DNA from: Paraburkholderia caledonica NBRC 102488
GTDB lineage: Bacteria; Pseudomonadota; Gammaproteobacteria; Burkholderiales; Burkholderiaceae
DNA length: 64,000 nucleotides
Assembly: GCF_000685095.1 (NCBI RefSeq)
Contig: NZ_BAYE01000019.1
Coordinates: 61,946 to 125,945 of the forward strand
Reading direction: 5' to 3'
Of the stretch, positions 18,133 through 27,005 are shown piece after piece (positions within the stretch are counted from its first letter, which is position 1; the number at the start of each line of letters is the position of its first letter). A program made the position numbers and the translations under genes. The notes under the pieces were generated by a model, which was not told the origin of the DNA, ran no database searches, and saw only the letters and a list, made by a program, of their open reading frames with translations.

Positions 18133-19131
18133 ATGAAACGTAGAATTTTCCTCACGCTGGCAGCAGCGGCGGCGGGTGTGGTCTTCAACGCGCCGGTCGC
18201 GCAAGCCGCCGATCCGGTCAAGATCGGTTTCCTCGTCAAGCAGCCGGAGGAACCGTGGTTCCAGGACGAGTGGAAGTTCGCCGAAATTGCCGCCAAGGAA
18301 AAGGGCTTCACACTGGTGAAGATCGGTGCGCCGTCGGGCGAGAAAGTGATGAGCGCGATCGACAACCTGTCGGCGCAAAAGGCGCAAGGCTTCGTGATCT
18401 GCACGCCTGACGTGAAGCTCGGACCGGGCATCGTCGCCAAGGCGAAAGCCGACAACCTGAAGATGATGACGGTGGACGACCGTCTGGTCGACGGCGCGGG
18501 CAAGCCGATCGCGTCGGTGCCGCACATGGGCATCTCGGCGTACAACATCGGCAAGCAGGTCGGCGACGGTCTGGCTGCAGAAATCAAGAAGCGCGGCTGG
18601 GACATGAAGGACGTGGGCGCGATCGACGTGACCTACGAACAACTGCCGACCGCGCATGACCGCACGAGCGGCGCAACCGACGCGCTGATCGCCGCCGGCT
18701 TCCCGAAAGCGAACGTGATCGCCGCGCCGCAAGCGAAAACCGACACGGAAAACGCGTTCAACGCCGCGAACATCGCGCTGACGAAGAACCCGCAGTTCAA
18801 GCACTGGGTCGCGTACGCGCTGAACGACGAAGGCGTGCTCGGCGCGGTGCGCGCAGCGGAAGGGCGCGGCTTCAAGGCCGACAACATGATCGGCATCGGC
18901 ATCGGCGGTTCGGATTCGGCGTTGAACGAGTTCAAGAAGCCGAACCCGACGGGCTTCTTCGGCACGGTCATCATCAGCCCGAAGCGCCACGGCGAGGAAA
19001 CCGCGACGCTGATGTACGACTGGATCACGCAAGGCAAGGCGCCGCCCCCGCTCACGTTGACGACCGGCATGCTGGCCACGCGTGAGAACGTCGGCGAAGT
19101 ACGCGAGAAGATGGGGCTTGCTTCGAAGTAA
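18133..19131 (+). CDS. araF: arabinose-type ABC importer, periplasmic sugar-binding protein
   Basis: 332 residues from ATG 18133, with AGGAGA ribosome-binding site 8 bases upstream. The signal peptide is MKRRIFLTLAAAAAGVVFN with cleavage after AQA. The mature protein opens DPVKIGFLVKQPEEPWFQDE, the AraF hallmark, and is related to pentose-binding periplasmic proteins. The 186 bases upstream (17947-18132) include an AT-rich stretch, but no convincing promoter. AraG and AraH follow. The cognate sugar could be L-arabinose or D-galactose, which both bind AraF of E. coli. Confidence 0.95.
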   Translation: MKRRIFLTLAAAAAGVVFNAPVAQAADPVKIGFLVKQPEEPWFQDEWKFAEIAAKEKGFTLVKIGAPSGEKVMSAIDNLSAQKAQGFVICTPDVKLGPGIVAKAKADNLKMMTVDDRLVDGAGKPIASVPHMGISAYNIGKQVGDGLAAEIKKRGWDMKDVGAIDVTYEQLPTAHDRTSGATDALIAAGFPKANVIAAPQAKTDTENAFNAANIALTKNPQFKHWVAYALNDEGVLGAVRAAEGRGFKADNMIGIGIGGSDSALNEFKKPNPTGFFGTVIISPKRHGEETATLMYDWITQGKAPPPLTLTTGMLATRENVGEVREKMGLASK

Positions 19132-19287
19132 CGCGCGCTGCAATGAAGGATTGCTGGCGCGTCGCTTACGGTGCGCGCGCCGGCAACTGAAACGCAACAT
19201 GAGCAACAGGACATAGGCCATGCGTTGCAGGTGTCGAACTACGACGCCCAGCGAGGCGCGGCGGAGATGAAACAGCGAGGAGGCGAA

Positions 19288-20826
19288 GTGTCAGCGACGC
19301 TACGTTTTGACAATATCGGCAAAGTCTTTCCAGGCGTGCGCGCGCTCGACGGTGTGTCCTTCGACGTCAACGTCGGCCAGGTGCACGGCCTGATGGGCGA
19401 AAACGGCGCAGGGAAATCGACCCTGCTAAAGATACTCGGCGGTGAATACCAGCCCGACTCGGGCCGCGTGATGATCGACGGAAAAGAAGTGCGCTTCACG
19501 AGCGCGGCTTCGTCGATCGCGGCAGGTATCGCGGTGATTCACCAGGAACTGCAATACGTGCCCGATCTGACCGTCGCGGAAAATCTGCTGCTCGGCCAGT
19601 TGCCGAATTCGTTCGGCTGGGTCAACAAGCGCGATGCGAAACGCTTTGTGCGTGAGCGCCTTGAAGCAATGGGCGTCGCGCTGGATCCGAACGCGAAGCT
19701 GCGCAAGCTCTCCATCGCGCAACGGCAGATGGTGGAAATCTGCAAGGCATTGCTGCGCAACGCTCGCGTGATCGCGCTCGACGAGCCGACCAGTTCGCTG
19801 TCGCATCGTGAAACCGAAGTGCTGTTCAAGCTGGTGCGCGACCTGCGCGCCGACAACCGCGCGATGATCTACATCTCGCATCGCATGGACGAAATTTACG
19901 AACTCTGCGACGCCTGCACGATTTTCCGTGACGGTCGCAAGATCGCTTCGCATCCGACGCTCGAAGGGGTGTCGCGCGACACCATCGTCAGCGAAATGGT
20001 CGGGCGTGAGATCTCGGACATTTACAACTATTCGGAGCGGCCGCTCGGTGAAGTGCGTTTCGCAGCGAAAGCGATCGAAGGCCATGCGCTCTCGCAGCCG
20101 GCCAGCTTCGAAGTACGGCGCGGCGAAATTGTCGGCTTCTTTGGCCTCGTGGGCGCGGGCCGCAGCGAACTGATGCATCTTGTCTACGGCACGGAGCATA
20201 AGAAGGGCGGCGAACTGGTGCTCGACGGCAAGACGATCCGGGTGAAAAGCGCCGGCGAAGCGATTCGCCACGGCATCGTACTGTGTCCGGAAGACCGCAA
20301 GGAAGAAGGCATTGTCGCGATGGCGACGGTGTCGGAGAACATCAACATCAGTTGCCGCCGTCACTATCTGCGCGCGGGCATCTTCCTCGATCGCAAGAAA
20401 GAAGCGGAAACCGCGGACCGCTTCATCAAGCTGCTGAAGATCAAGACGCCGAGCCGCCGCCAAAAGATCCGCTTTCTTTCGGGCGGCAATCAGCAGAAGG
20501 CGATTCTGTCGCGTTGGCTCGCCGAACCCGATCTGAAAGTCGTGATTCTCGACGAACCGACTCGCGGCATCGACGTGGGCGCGAAGCACGAAATTTATAA
20601 CGTGATTTACCAGCTTGCCGAACGCGGCTGCGCGATCGTGATGATTTCGTCGGAACTGCCCGAAGTGCTCGGCGTGTCGGACCGCATCGTCGTGATGCGC
20701 CAGGGCCGCATTGCCGGCGAACTGTCGCGCAAGGATGCAACGGAACAAGCGGTGCTGAGCCTCGCGTTGCCGCAAAGCTCGACCGCACTGCCCGCAACCG
20801 GAACTGCCGCTCAACAGGCGGCCTGA
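19288..20826 (+). CDS. araG: arabinose-type ABC importer, ATP-binding protein
   Basis: 512 residues from GTG 19288, chosen because AGGAGG lies 5 bases upstream; longer in-frame ATG options (19171, 19267) have worse sites. Two nucleotide-binding domains: the first has Walker A GENGAGKSTLLK and Walker B IALDEPTSSLSH; the second has the degenerate Walker A VGAGRSELMHLVYG, signature LSGGNQQKAILSRWL and VVILDEPTRGIDVGAK, the normal asymmetry of sugar ABC ATPases. It energises uptake through AraH. The C-terminal end is Ala/Thr-rich. Confidence 0.96.
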   Translation: MSATLRFDNIGKVFPGVRALDGVSFDVNVGQVHGLMGENGAGKSTLLKILGGEYQPDSGRVMIDGKEVRFTSAASSIAAGIAVIHQELQYVPDLTVAENLLLGQLPNSFGWVNKRDAKRFVRERLEAMGVALDPNAKLRKLSIAQRQMVEICKALLRNARVIALDEPTSSLSHRETEVLFKLVRDLRADNRAMIYISHRMDEIYELCDACTIFRDGRKIASHPTLEGVSRDTIVSEMVGREISDIYNYSERPLGEVRFAAKAIEGHALSQPASFEVRRGEIVGFFGLVGAGRSELMHLVYGTEHKKGGELVLDGKTIRVKSAGEAIRHGIVLCPEDRKEEGIVAMATVSENINISCRRHYLRAGIFLDRKKEAETADRFIKLLKIKTPSRRQKIRFLSGGNQQKAILSRWLAEPDLKVVILDEPTRGIDVGAKHEIYNVIYQLAERGCAIVMISSELPEVLGVSDRIVVMRQGRIAGELSRKDATEQAVLSLALPQSSTALPATGTAAQQAA

Positions 20827-20879
20827 ACATCATTGGACGAAAGTCCGGCAACCCGTGGGGAACGGGAGGAGTCTTCATC

Positions 20880-21896
20880 ATGCAAGCTAGAGAAAACCTC
20901 GCGCAACAGGCCGCCAAGAGCGCCGCCGAAGCGCTGATCCCGCAAACGAGCGACAAGGCGAAATGGTGGCAGCAAATCACCGAGTACAGCCTGATCCTGA
21001 TCTTCGTGGTGATGTTCGTGACGATGTCGCTGACCGTCGACCACTTCTTCTCGATCGAGAACATGCTCGGCCTCGCGCTGTCCATTTCGCAGATCGGCAT
21101 GGTCGCGTGCACGATGATGTTCTGTCTCGCGTCGCGAGATTTCGACTTGTCGATCGGATCGACCGTCGCGTTTGCCGGCGTGTTGTGTGCGATGGTGCTC
21201 AACGCGACCGACAATACGTTTATCGCCATCGTTGCCGCAGTGGCGGCAGGCGCGGTGATCGGCTTCGTCAACGGCGCGGTGATCGCGTATCTGCGCATCA
21301 ACGCACTGATCACCACGCTCGCAACGATGGAAATCGTGCGCGGCCTCGGCTTTATCGTGTCGCACGGTCAGGCGGTGGGTGTGTCGTCGGATACGTTCAT
21401 TGCGCTGGGCGGCTTGAGCTTCTTCGGCGTGTCGCTGCCGATTTGGGTCACGCTGCTGTGCTTCATCGTGTTCGGCGTGATGCTCAATCAGACGGTGTAC
21501 GGCCGCAATACGCTTGCGATCGGCGGCAATCCGGAAGCGTCGCGGCTCGCGGGTATCAACGTCGAGCGCACGCGCGTGTACATCTTCCTGATTCAGGGCG
21601 CCGTCACCGCGCTCGCCGGTGTGATCCTGGCGTCGCGGATCACGTCGGGACAGCCGAATGCCGCACAAGGCTTCGAACTGAACGTGATCTCGGCGTGCGT
21701 GCTCGGCGGCGTGTCGCTGCTCGGCGGCCGTGCGACGATCTCCGGCGTCGTGATCGGCGTGCTGATCATGGGCACCGTCGAGAACGTGATGAACCTGATG
21801 AACATCGACGCGTTCTATCAGTACCTCGTGCGTGGCGCGATCCTGCTCGCAGCCGTGCTGCTCGACCAGTTGAAGAACCGCGGTTCGCGCGACTAA
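20880..21896 (+). CDS. araH: arabinose-type ABC importer, permease
   Basis: 338 residues, about ten membrane helices starting near residue 38 (YSLILIFVVMFVTMSLTV). The family motifs SRDFDLSIGSTVAFAGVL and the ATP-binding-protein coupling sequence AIGGNPEASRLAGINVER are present, as is VSLLGGRATISGVVIGVL near the end. A GGAGG site precedes the ATG. It completes the araFGH importer and is followed 38 bases later by an SDR gene on the same strand. Confidence 0.96.
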   Translation: MQARENLAQQAAKSAAEALIPQTSDKAKWWQQITEYSLILIFVVMFVTMSLTVDHFFSIENMLGLALSISQIGMVACTMMFCLASRDFDLSIGSTVAFAGVLCAMVLNATDNTFIAIVAAVAAGAVIGFVNGAVIAYLRINALITTLATMEIVRGLGFIVSHGQAVGVSSDTFIALGGLSFFGVSLPIWVTLLCFIVFGVMLNQTVYGRNTLAIGGNPEASRLAGINVERTRVYIFLIQGAVTALAGVILASRITSGQPNAAQGFELNVISACVLGGVSLLGGRATISGVVIGVLIMGTVENVMNLMNIDAFYQYLVRGAILLAAVLLDQLKNRGSRD

Positions 21897-21934
21897 TCCC
21901 GGCTTAATCATCTCGCTCTAAAAGGAATCGAACG

Positions 21935-22735
21935 ATGTCGTCTCCGGCCAATGCAAACGAGCGTCTCGCGAACAGCGCATTCGCGCGCTACCCTAGTCTT
22001 GTCGACCGCACGGTGTTGATTACGGGCGGCGCGACCGGTATCGGCGCATCGTTTGTCGAGCATTTCGCGGCGCAGGGAGCGCGCGTTGCGTTCTTCGATA
22101 TCGACGCAACCGCGGGCGAAGCGCTGGCGGACGAACTCGGCGACTCGAAGCACAAGCCGCTTTTCCTGCCCTGCGATCTGACCGACGTCGACGCGCTGCA
22201 AAAAGCGATCGCCGACGTGAAAGCTGCCCTCGGCCCGATCCAGGCGCTCGTGAACAATGCAGCGAACGACAAGCGTCACACGATTGGCGAAGTGACGCGC
22301 GAATCTTTCGACGCGGGCATCGCGGTGAACATCCGTCATCAGTTCTTTGCCGCGCAGGCGGTGATGGAAGACATGAAAGCCGCGAACAGCGGTTCGATCA
22401 TCAATCTCGGCTCGATTAGCTGGATGTTGAAGAACGGCGGTTATCCGGTGTACGTGATGTCGAAATCGGCGGTGCAGGGTTTGACCCGCGGTCTCGCACG
22501 CGACCTGGGGCACTTCAACATTCGCGTGAACACGCTGGTGCCGGGCTGGGTGATGACTGAAAAGCAGAAGCGCCTGTGGCTCGACGATGCCGGTCGCCGC
22601 GCGATCAAGGAAGGGCAGTGCATCGACGCGGAACTTATGCCGGACGACCTCGCCAGCATGGCGCTGTTCCTCGCCGCCGACGACAGCAGAATGATCACCG
22701 CGCAGGACATCGTCGTGGACGGAGGCTGGGCATGA
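21935..22735 (+). CDS. SDR aldose 1-dehydrogenase (xylose/arabinose/galactose type)
   Basis: 266 residues. NAD(P) loop ITGGATGIGASFVE, NNAAND, NLGSISW with the catalytic Ser, YPVYVMSKSAV and the C-terminal DGGWA. The family resembles Caulobacter D-xylose dehydrogenase, sharing SISW, GQC and the VPG region. It would oxidise a pentose or hexose to the lactone, which the next gene (SMP-30) hydrolyses. Its stop overlaps the next start (ATGA), a strong sign of a shared pathway. The sugar specificity is inferred from the araFGH neighbour. Confidence 0.88.
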   Translation: MSSPANANERLANSAFARYPSLVDRTVLITGGATGIGASFVEHFAAQGARVAFFDIDATAGEALADELGDSKHKPLFLPCDLTDVDALQKAIADVKAALGPIQALVNNAANDKRHTIGEVTRESFDAGIAVNIRHQFFAAQAVMEDMKAANSGSIINLGSISWMLKNGGYPVYVMSKSAVQGLTRGLARDLGHFNIRVNTLVPGWVMTEKQKRLWLDDAGRRAIKEGQCIDAELMPDDLASMALFLAADDSRMITAQDIVVDGGWA

Positions 22736-23655
22736 CGGCAAGCGCGCGCCCGCGCGCCGGTGCGCAACCTGCGAGAAGCGCGGCGCTGCTGCTCGATACG
22801 AAGTGCACGTTGGGCGAAGGCGCGACATGGTGCGCGAGAACCGGCCGCTTCTACTGGACGGATATCGAAGGCGCGCGTTTGTGGCGCTACGACCCGAGCG
22901 ACGGCCGCAGCACTTTCTGGCCGATGCCCGAACGTCTCGCCACGTTCGCGCTGTGTGCCGATCCGCATTACCTGTTGCTCGGCCTTGCCTCGCAGCTGGC
23001 CTTTTTCGACATTGCGACGGGACAGACGCGGCACATCGTCGATGTGGAAGCGGGTATGAACACGCGGGTGAATGACGGCCGCTGCGATCGTCAGGGGCGT
23101 TTCGTGTTCGGCACGAAAGACGAAGGTTCGCCGTTGCAGGCCATCGGCGGGTTCTACCGGCTCGATCACGATCTGTCGCTGGAGCGCTTGCCGCTGCCCG
23201 CGCCTGCCATCTCCAACAGCATTGCGTTCAGCCCCGACGGCGCGACGATGTATTACTGCGACTCGCCCACGCGTGGGATCCGCGCGTGCGACTATCGTGC
23301 GGACGGCGGCATCGCCAACGACCGGCTGTTCGTGCGCCTCGCCGACGCCACTGGCGAGCCCGACGGCTCGACTGTCGATCGCGACGGCGGCTTGTGGAAC
23401 GCGCAATGGGGCGGCAGGCGCGTCGTGCGTTACGGCGCCGACGGTGTCGAAACGGAGCGCGTGGAAGTGCCCACGGCGCAGCCGAGTTGCGTCGCGCTCG
23501 GCGGCGCGCAACTGGGCACGCTGTACATCACGAGTGCGCGCGTCGGTCTCGACGCAGCGGCGCTTGCAGGCGATTCACGGGCGGGCGGCGTGTTCATCGC
23601 GACGCCTGCGCGGCGCGGTTTGCCGGAGCCGGTGTTCCAGGGCGCGCCAGCGTAG
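22732..23655 (+). CDS. SMP-30/gluconolactonase-family sugar lactonase
   Basis: 307 residues from ATG 22732, which overlaps the dehydrogenase stop and has GGAGG 6 bases upstream; an in-frame upstream start at 22576 would lie inside the SDR gene. A six-bladed beta-propeller with CTLGEGATW near the N-terminus (metal-binding Glu), VNDGRCDRQGRF with the conserved Asn/Asp, and SNSIAFSPDG. It hydrolyses the sugar lactone to the aldonic acid. It fits between the dehydrogenase and DgoK/DgoA, but the acid dehydratase is missing here. Confidence 0.93.
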   Translation: MTASARPRAGAQPARSAALLLDTKCTLGEGATWCARTGRFYWTDIEGARLWRYDPSDGRSTFWPMPERLATFALCADPHYLLLGLASQLAFFDIATGQTRHIVDVEAGMNTRVNDGRCDRQGRFVFGTKDEGSPLQAIGGFYRLDHDLSLERLPLPAPAISNSIAFSPDGATMYYCDSPTRGIRACDYRADGGIANDRLFVRLADATGEPDGSTVDRDGGLWNAQWGGRRVVRYGADGVETERVEVPTAQPSCVALGGAQLGTLYITSARVGLDAAALAGDSRAGGVFIATPARRGLPEPVFQGAPA

Positions 23656-23723
23656 CGCAGAATGACGCTGCTTCGCAGTCGATGCAGTAACCGGAAGCGC
23701 GCGGCTGCAGTGACGAGCCGTGC

Positions 23724-23752
23724 TTGACAGAAACCAGCAACATCCCAGCAAT
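23724..23752 (+). promoter_or_regulatory. weak candidate promoter for the epimerase gene
   Basis: TTGACA (23724-23729) is an exact -35 consensus, with AGCAAT (23747-23752) as the -10 at a 17-base spacing, 113 bases before the epimerase start. The -10 matches only 3/6, so the promoter is uncertain. Confidence 0.3.
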
Positions 23753-23864
23753 CCGCGTAAAACGGCAGCAAGCAGTTCGGACCAGAGGCGACCTGTTCAA
23801 GAAAATCGCCCAACAGCACCCGTCAGCCACGACGGCAACGTCCCAGCCTCTCGAAGGAGCAGAT

Positions 23865-24935
23865 ATGACTGTTGCGAATCCTGTTTCCGCCTCGTCCCAA
23901 ACATCACAAAGCGCTCAGAGCCGGCGCTCGCGACTCGCGGCGGCGGCCAATCCGGTGTTGCCGGGGCCGAGCACGTCGGCGGTAGCGGTCGGTGAGACCT
24001 CGGCCGGCGACGTCGCCTGCATCACGCTCGCCAATGCGCATTTGCGTCTCGACGTTGCGCCGACGCTGGGCGGCGGAATCACGCGCTTCGACTGGCGCGA
24101 CGACGGCGCGCTCACGCCGATTTTTCGTCGCTGCCGCCATGTCGCCGCCGACACGCAACCGAACGAACTCGCCTGTTATCCGCTGCTGCCGTATTCGAAC
24201 CGTATCGGCGGCGGGCATTTCAATTTCGCTGGGCGGCGCGTCGACGTGGCGTGCAATCGCGCGGACGAGCCGTTTCCGATTCACGGCGACGGCTGGCAGT
24301 CGGCGTGGCACGTCGTCGATTCAGACCGGGAGAATGTGCGGCTCACGCTCGATCGCCGTGACGGCAAGCCCTACGCGTTTCGCGCGGCGCAGACCTACAA
24401 GCTGGACGGCCCGTCGCTCGTCATCACGCTCGAAATCGAGAACGCGGGGCGCGAGGCTTTGCCTTTCGGGCTCGGCGTGCATCCGTTTTTTGTTCGCGAC
24501 GCCGACACCGAGTTGTCGGCTGCGGCAGGCGGTCTATGGCTCGCCGGCGATGACTGGCTGCCGGTCCGCCACGTGCAGGCGCCGCCGGCGTGGCAGTTCG
24601 GCGTCGCCTATCCGCTGCCGGAAACCATCGTCAATCATGCATTCACTGGATGGAGCGGACAGGCGGCCGTGGTGTGGCCCAAGCGCCGGCTGTCGCTGAA
24701 CATTGCCGCCGACACGGATTACTACGTGCTGTACACGCCTCCTGGCGAGGATTTCTTTTGCTTCGAGCCCGTCGATCATCCGATCAACGCGATGAATCTT
24801 GCCGGCGGCGCATGCGAAAACGGCATGACGTTGCTTGGCTGTGGCGAGCAACTCGTGCGGACGTTCCGCTTTACCGTTGAACGTACCGGTTTGCGTTCGA
24901 TGCCGGGCGCGCGAGGATCGCGGCGTCGGCAATAG
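23865..24935 (+). CDS. aldose 1-epimerase (mutarotase) family protein
   Basis: 356 residues from ATG 23865 (AAGGAG 6 bases upstream); the open frame continues upstream to 23724 but without a site. An N-terminal Ser/Ala-rich tail of about 45 residues precedes the galactose-mutarotase fold: LACYPLLPYSNRIGGGHFNFAGRR contains the substrate Arg/Asn, HGDGWQSAWHV the catalytic His, and FGLGVHPFF a second His. It interconverts alpha and beta aldose, which suits the dehydrogenase in this cluster. The last gene of the cluster on this strand. Confidence 0.92.
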   Translation: MTVANPVSASSQTSQSAQSRRSRLAAAANPVLPGPSTSAVAVGETSAGDVACITLANAHLRLDVAPTLGGGITRFDWRDDGALTPIFRRCRHVAADTQPNELACYPLLPYSNRIGGGHFNFAGRRVDVACNRADEPFPIHGDGWQSAWHVVDSDRENVRLTLDRRDGKPYAFRAAQTYKLDGPSLVITLEIENAGREALPFGLGVHPFFVRDADTELSAAAGGLWLAGDDWLPVRHVQAPPAWQFGVAYPLPETIVNHAFTGWSGQAAVVWPKRRLSLNIAADTDYYVLYTPPGEDFFCFEPVDHPINAMNLAGGACENGMTLLGCGEQLVRTFRFTVERTGLRSMPGARGSRRRQ

Positions 24936-24982
24936 AGCGCGGTCTGGTGACTCGCGGCGTCTCGAAGGGCTCGCGCTGGACG

Positions 24983-25009
24983 GAGTGAAGCGAGTGAAGC
25001 GAGTGAAGC
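24983..25009 (+). repeat. 9-base tandem repeat upstream of pyrF
   Basis: GAGTGAAGC occurs three times in a row (24983-25009), followed by a further GAG. It lies about 80 bases upstream of the pyrF start, in the 156-base gap behind the epimerase. A -10-like TAAAAT is at 25046-25051. The repeat is short and may be incidental. Confidence 0.6.
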
Positions 25010-25091
25010 GAGGCGAGCCGCGCCGCCCGCCCACGCCCGGACAGGTAAAATACGCGCCTCTTCCGACTACCGGCTCGCCGCGAGACCCACC

Positions 25092-25907
25092 ATGTCCAAC
25101 TTCATCCAGACACTCAACGAAGCGTGGCAGCGCACGAACTCGCTGCTGTGCGTCGGCCTCGATCCGGAGCCCAGCAAGTTTCCGGGCGCGCTCGCCGGCC
25201 GCGCCGACGCGATCTTCGACTTCTGCCGCGAGATCGTCGACGCGACTGCACCGTACGCGTCGTCGTTCAAACCGCAAATCGCCTACTTCGCGGCGCATCG
25301 CGCGGAAGACCAGCTCGAGCAGCTGATTGCGCACATTCACGCACATCATCCGGGCCTGCCGGTCATTCTCGACGCGAAGCGCGGCGACATAGGCAGCACT
25401 GCGGAGCAATATGCGCGCGAGGCGTTCGAACGCTACCAGGCGGACGCGGTGACGGTGAACCCGTACATGGGCTTCGATTCGATCGAGCCGTATCTGCAGC
25501 ATGAAGGCAAAGGCGTGATCGTACTGTGCCGCACGTCGAACGCGGGCGGCTCCGACCTGCAATTCCTGGAAACGGGGGGCCGTCCGCTGTATCAGGTCGT
25601 CGCGCAACTGGCGGCGGAAAAGTGGAATGCGAGCGGCCAGTTGGCTCTGGTCGTCGGCGCGACTTTCCCGAAGGAAATCGAAGCGGTGCGCGGAATTGTC
25701 GGCGATATGCCGTTGCTGATTCCGGGCATCGGCGCGCAGGGCGGCGACGTGCAGGCGACCGTGAGCGCGGGCCGCACCGCCAACGGCACGGGCATGCTGA
25801 TCAACTCGTCGCGCGCCATCATCTATGCAGGCAAGGGCGAGGATTTCGCTCAAGCGGCAGCGAAGGCCGCAATGGAGACGCGCGACCGGATCAACGCATT
25901 CCGTTGA
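25092..25907 (+). CDS. pyrF: orotidine 5'-phosphate decarboxylase, type 2
   Basis: 271 residues, longer than the E. coli enzyme, as is usual for the type 2 group. DAKRGDIGSTAEQYARE holds the catalytic Asp/Lys tetrad, with LCVGLDPEP near the N-terminus and PGIGAQGGD in the phosphate loop. It makes UMP from OMP. A TAAAAT -10-like box is at 25046, with no good -35. The gene is convergent with the cupin gene at 25938. Confidence 0.97.
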   Translation: MSNFIQTLNEAWQRTNSLLCVGLDPEPSKFPGALAGRADAIFDFCREIVDATAPYASSFKPQIAYFAAHRAEDQLEQLIAHIHAHHPGLPVILDAKRGDIGSTAEQYAREAFERYQADAVTVNPYMGFDSIEPYLQHEGKGVIVLCRTSNAGGSDLQFLETGGRPLYQVVAQLAAEKWNASGQLALVVGATFPKEIEAVRGIVGDMPLLIPGIGAQGGDVQATVSAGRTANGTGMLINSSRAIIYAGKGEDFAQAAAKAAMETRDRINAFR

Positions 25908-25937
25908 ATCGCGTAGTGGGTTGGTGACGGGGCCGGC

Positions 25938-26453
25938 TTAGCCGGCGGCCGGCCCGAGCCGCTCGATGTGCGCGGCATGCTGCGGGTATTGCGCTTTCAA
26001 CGCGTCGACATTCGCAAGCTCGAATTCACTGAACTCGAAACCGGGCGCCACCGTGCAGCCCACGAGCGCGAACGTCGCCGGATCCGCACATTCGGCGGCG
26101 AACCACAAACCGGCCGGCACCATGGCCTGAAACACCGTGCCGCGATGAGTCAACGCGTTGCCGAGCCGATGCGTACCGAGGGCGCCGGACTCGTCCAGCA
26201 CGTGAACATGCAGCGGTTCGCCTGCATAGAAATGCCAGACCTCGTCGGACTTGATCCGGTGCCACGCCGAATGCGCACCGTCGCATAACAGGTAGTAAAT
26301 CGCCGTCGACGCCGAACGCGTCTCGGCCGACCCGCCCGCGCGGCTCACGCGCTCCGCCGACCGGTAGGTCTCGCTGAAAAATCCGCCTTCCGGATGCGGC
26401 TTCAGATTGAAGCGGTGGATCAGTTCGTCTCTGGCTGCATGCGAATCGGACAT
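25938..26453 (-). CDS. cupin DUF985-family protein
   Basis: 171 residues from ATG 26453; a TTG start at 26480 is possible but lies across the stop of pncC. The N-terminal NLKPHPEGGFFSETYRS and WHFYAGEPLHVHVLDESG, with a metal-ligating His/Glu pattern, mark a DUF985 (cupin_5) single-domain beta barrel. The function of this family is not settled; some members are suggested sugar isomerase-like proteins. The last gene of the thiL-pgpA-pncC run. Confidence 0.88.
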   Translation of the reverse strand: MSDSHAARDELIHRFNLKPHPEGGFFSETYRSAERVSRAGGSAETRSASTAIYYLLCDGAHSAWHRIKSDEVWHFYAGEPLHVHVLDESGALGTHRLGNALTHRGTVFQAMVPAGLWFAAECADPATFALVGCTVAPGFEFSEFELANVDALKAQYPQHAAHIERLGPAAG

Positions 26454-26476
26454 CGGGTTCCCGCCTTTAACGAAAC

Positions 26477-26977
26477 TCAATGTTCGCGCTCGTCGAGCAG
26501 CGCGAGCACGCCGCGCAGCGCGTGCGCTGCGGCCTGCACGCGAATCTGTTCGCGGTCGCCCTTGAAAATCTTCGTTTCGACCGATGTATGCAGCCGGTTG
26601 CTCCAGCCGAACGACACCATGCCGACCGGCTTGGTCTCCGTGCCGCCGCCCGGACCGGCGACGCCCGTGATCGACAACGAAACCTGTGCGCGGCTGTTGC
26701 GCAGCGCGCCTTCCGCCATCGCGCGCGCCACCTGCTCGCTTACCGCGCCGTGCTTATCGATCATATCTGCGGGCACGCCGATCATTTCACTCTTGGCCTG
26801 ATTCGAATACGTGACGAAGCCGCGCTCGAACCAGCCGCTGCTGCCCGAGATGTCGGTGATCGCGGTCGCGACCATGCCGCCCGTGCAAGACTCGGCGGTG
26901 ACGAGCATCAGGCGCTCGTCGCGCAGGCGGTTGCTGACGCGGATCGCGAGCTGGTGAACGACGGAATCGGTAGGCAT
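26477..26977 (-). CDS. pncC: nicotinamide-nucleotide amidase (CinA C-terminal domain)
   Basis: 166 residues from ATG 26977, the start that avoids overlapping pgpA; a longer open frame extends to 27031. VTAESCTGGMVATAITD, GWFERGFVTYSNQAK and SITGVAGPGGGTETKPVG are the CinA/PncC motifs, the latter shaping the active-site loop with Ser/Lys. It deamidates nicotinamide mononucleotide in the NAD salvage cycle. The N-terminal molybdopterin-like domain of full CinA is absent, as in many proteobacteria. Confidence 0.93.
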   Translation of the reverse strand: MPTDSVVHQLAIRVSNRLRDERLMLVTAESCTGGMVATAITDISGSSGWFERGFVTYSNQAKSEMIGVPADMIDKHGAVSEQVARAMAEGALRNSRAQVSLSITGVAGPGGGTETKPVGMVSFGWSNRLHTSVETKIFKGDREQIRVQAAAHALRGVLALLDEREH

Positions 26978-27005
26978 GGCGTCAATCCGGAACGGGGCGC
27001 GGCGG

